A stretch of 6,204 bases of DNA, from positions 1 to 6,204 of the forward strand of contig CAJUQU010000252.1 of the NCBI GenBank assembly GCA_910588595.1, written 5' to 3'. Source of the DNA: an uncultured Lachnospiraceae bacterium (GTDB lineage Bacteria; Bacillota_A; Clostridia; Lachnospirales; Lachnospiraceae). A program made the position numbers and the translations under genes. This document shows positions 6,139 through 6,204 of the stretch, piece by piece. Under the pieces are notes generated by a model. That model was given only the letters and a program-made list of their open reading frames with translations. It was not told the origin of the DNA and did not search any database. Position 1 is the first letter of the stretch. Every line of letters begins with the position of its first letter.

Positions 6139-6204
6139 TATACTGTTTTCAGAAAGTCCAGCTAAGAAATGTCAATAGGTAAAATAAAAAATGTTTAAAA
6201 AGTT

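Overview
The window looks like chromosome of a spore-forming, low-to-moderate GC Clostridia, probably Lachnospiraceae-like. The reasons are a recognisable spore maturation protein A (SpmA) fragment, AGGAG-type ribosome binding sites, a consensus sigma-A promoter, and a mix of balanced-GC genes (both flanks) with strongly A/T-biased genes (centre). The assignment is an inference from family content and composition.

Layout. Bases 1-150 are AT-rich non-coding DNA ending in a repeat. Bases 137-174 carry copy 1 of a direct repeat whose last 24 bases (151-174) are identical to copy 2 (4354-4377). Copy 1 runs straight into the middle of spmA, so only the C-terminal half of spmA remains (to 490). A good sigma-A promoter (599-627) then drives an AT-rich three-gene module: a small HEPN-like helical protein (about 667-1103), a very large two-ATPase-domain protein (1109-3742), and a 154-residue protein with SseB-like features (3781-4245). 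Copy 2 of the repeat follows, running directly into a gene for a stand-alone FliG C-terminal-type domain (4388-4894). After that come a short AT-rich tandem repeat (4894-4976), an unrecognised 360-residue protein (4992-6074), and a strong hairpin likely to be a terminator (6099-6138).

The centre is the interesting part. The large protein joins a ParA/MinD-like domain with a deviant Walker A motif (KGGVGRT) to a second P-loop domain (GAKGSGKT, then a FLIDGLEE Walker B and a FLRKD segment). This architecture, a small helical partner encoded 5 bases upstream, and the foreign-looking composition together suggest a conflict or defence-type NTPase system. No assay or family name can be assigned from sequence alone.

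The module appears damaged in this copy. The large gene is split by one in-frame TAA at 1877-1879, with the reading frame and sequence logic continuing unbroken beyond it. The small upstream gene appears to have lost one base in an A-run near 726-729. The two short 'ORFs' of the large gene are therefore best read as one pseudogene (or one gene with a sequencing error or a read-through stop).
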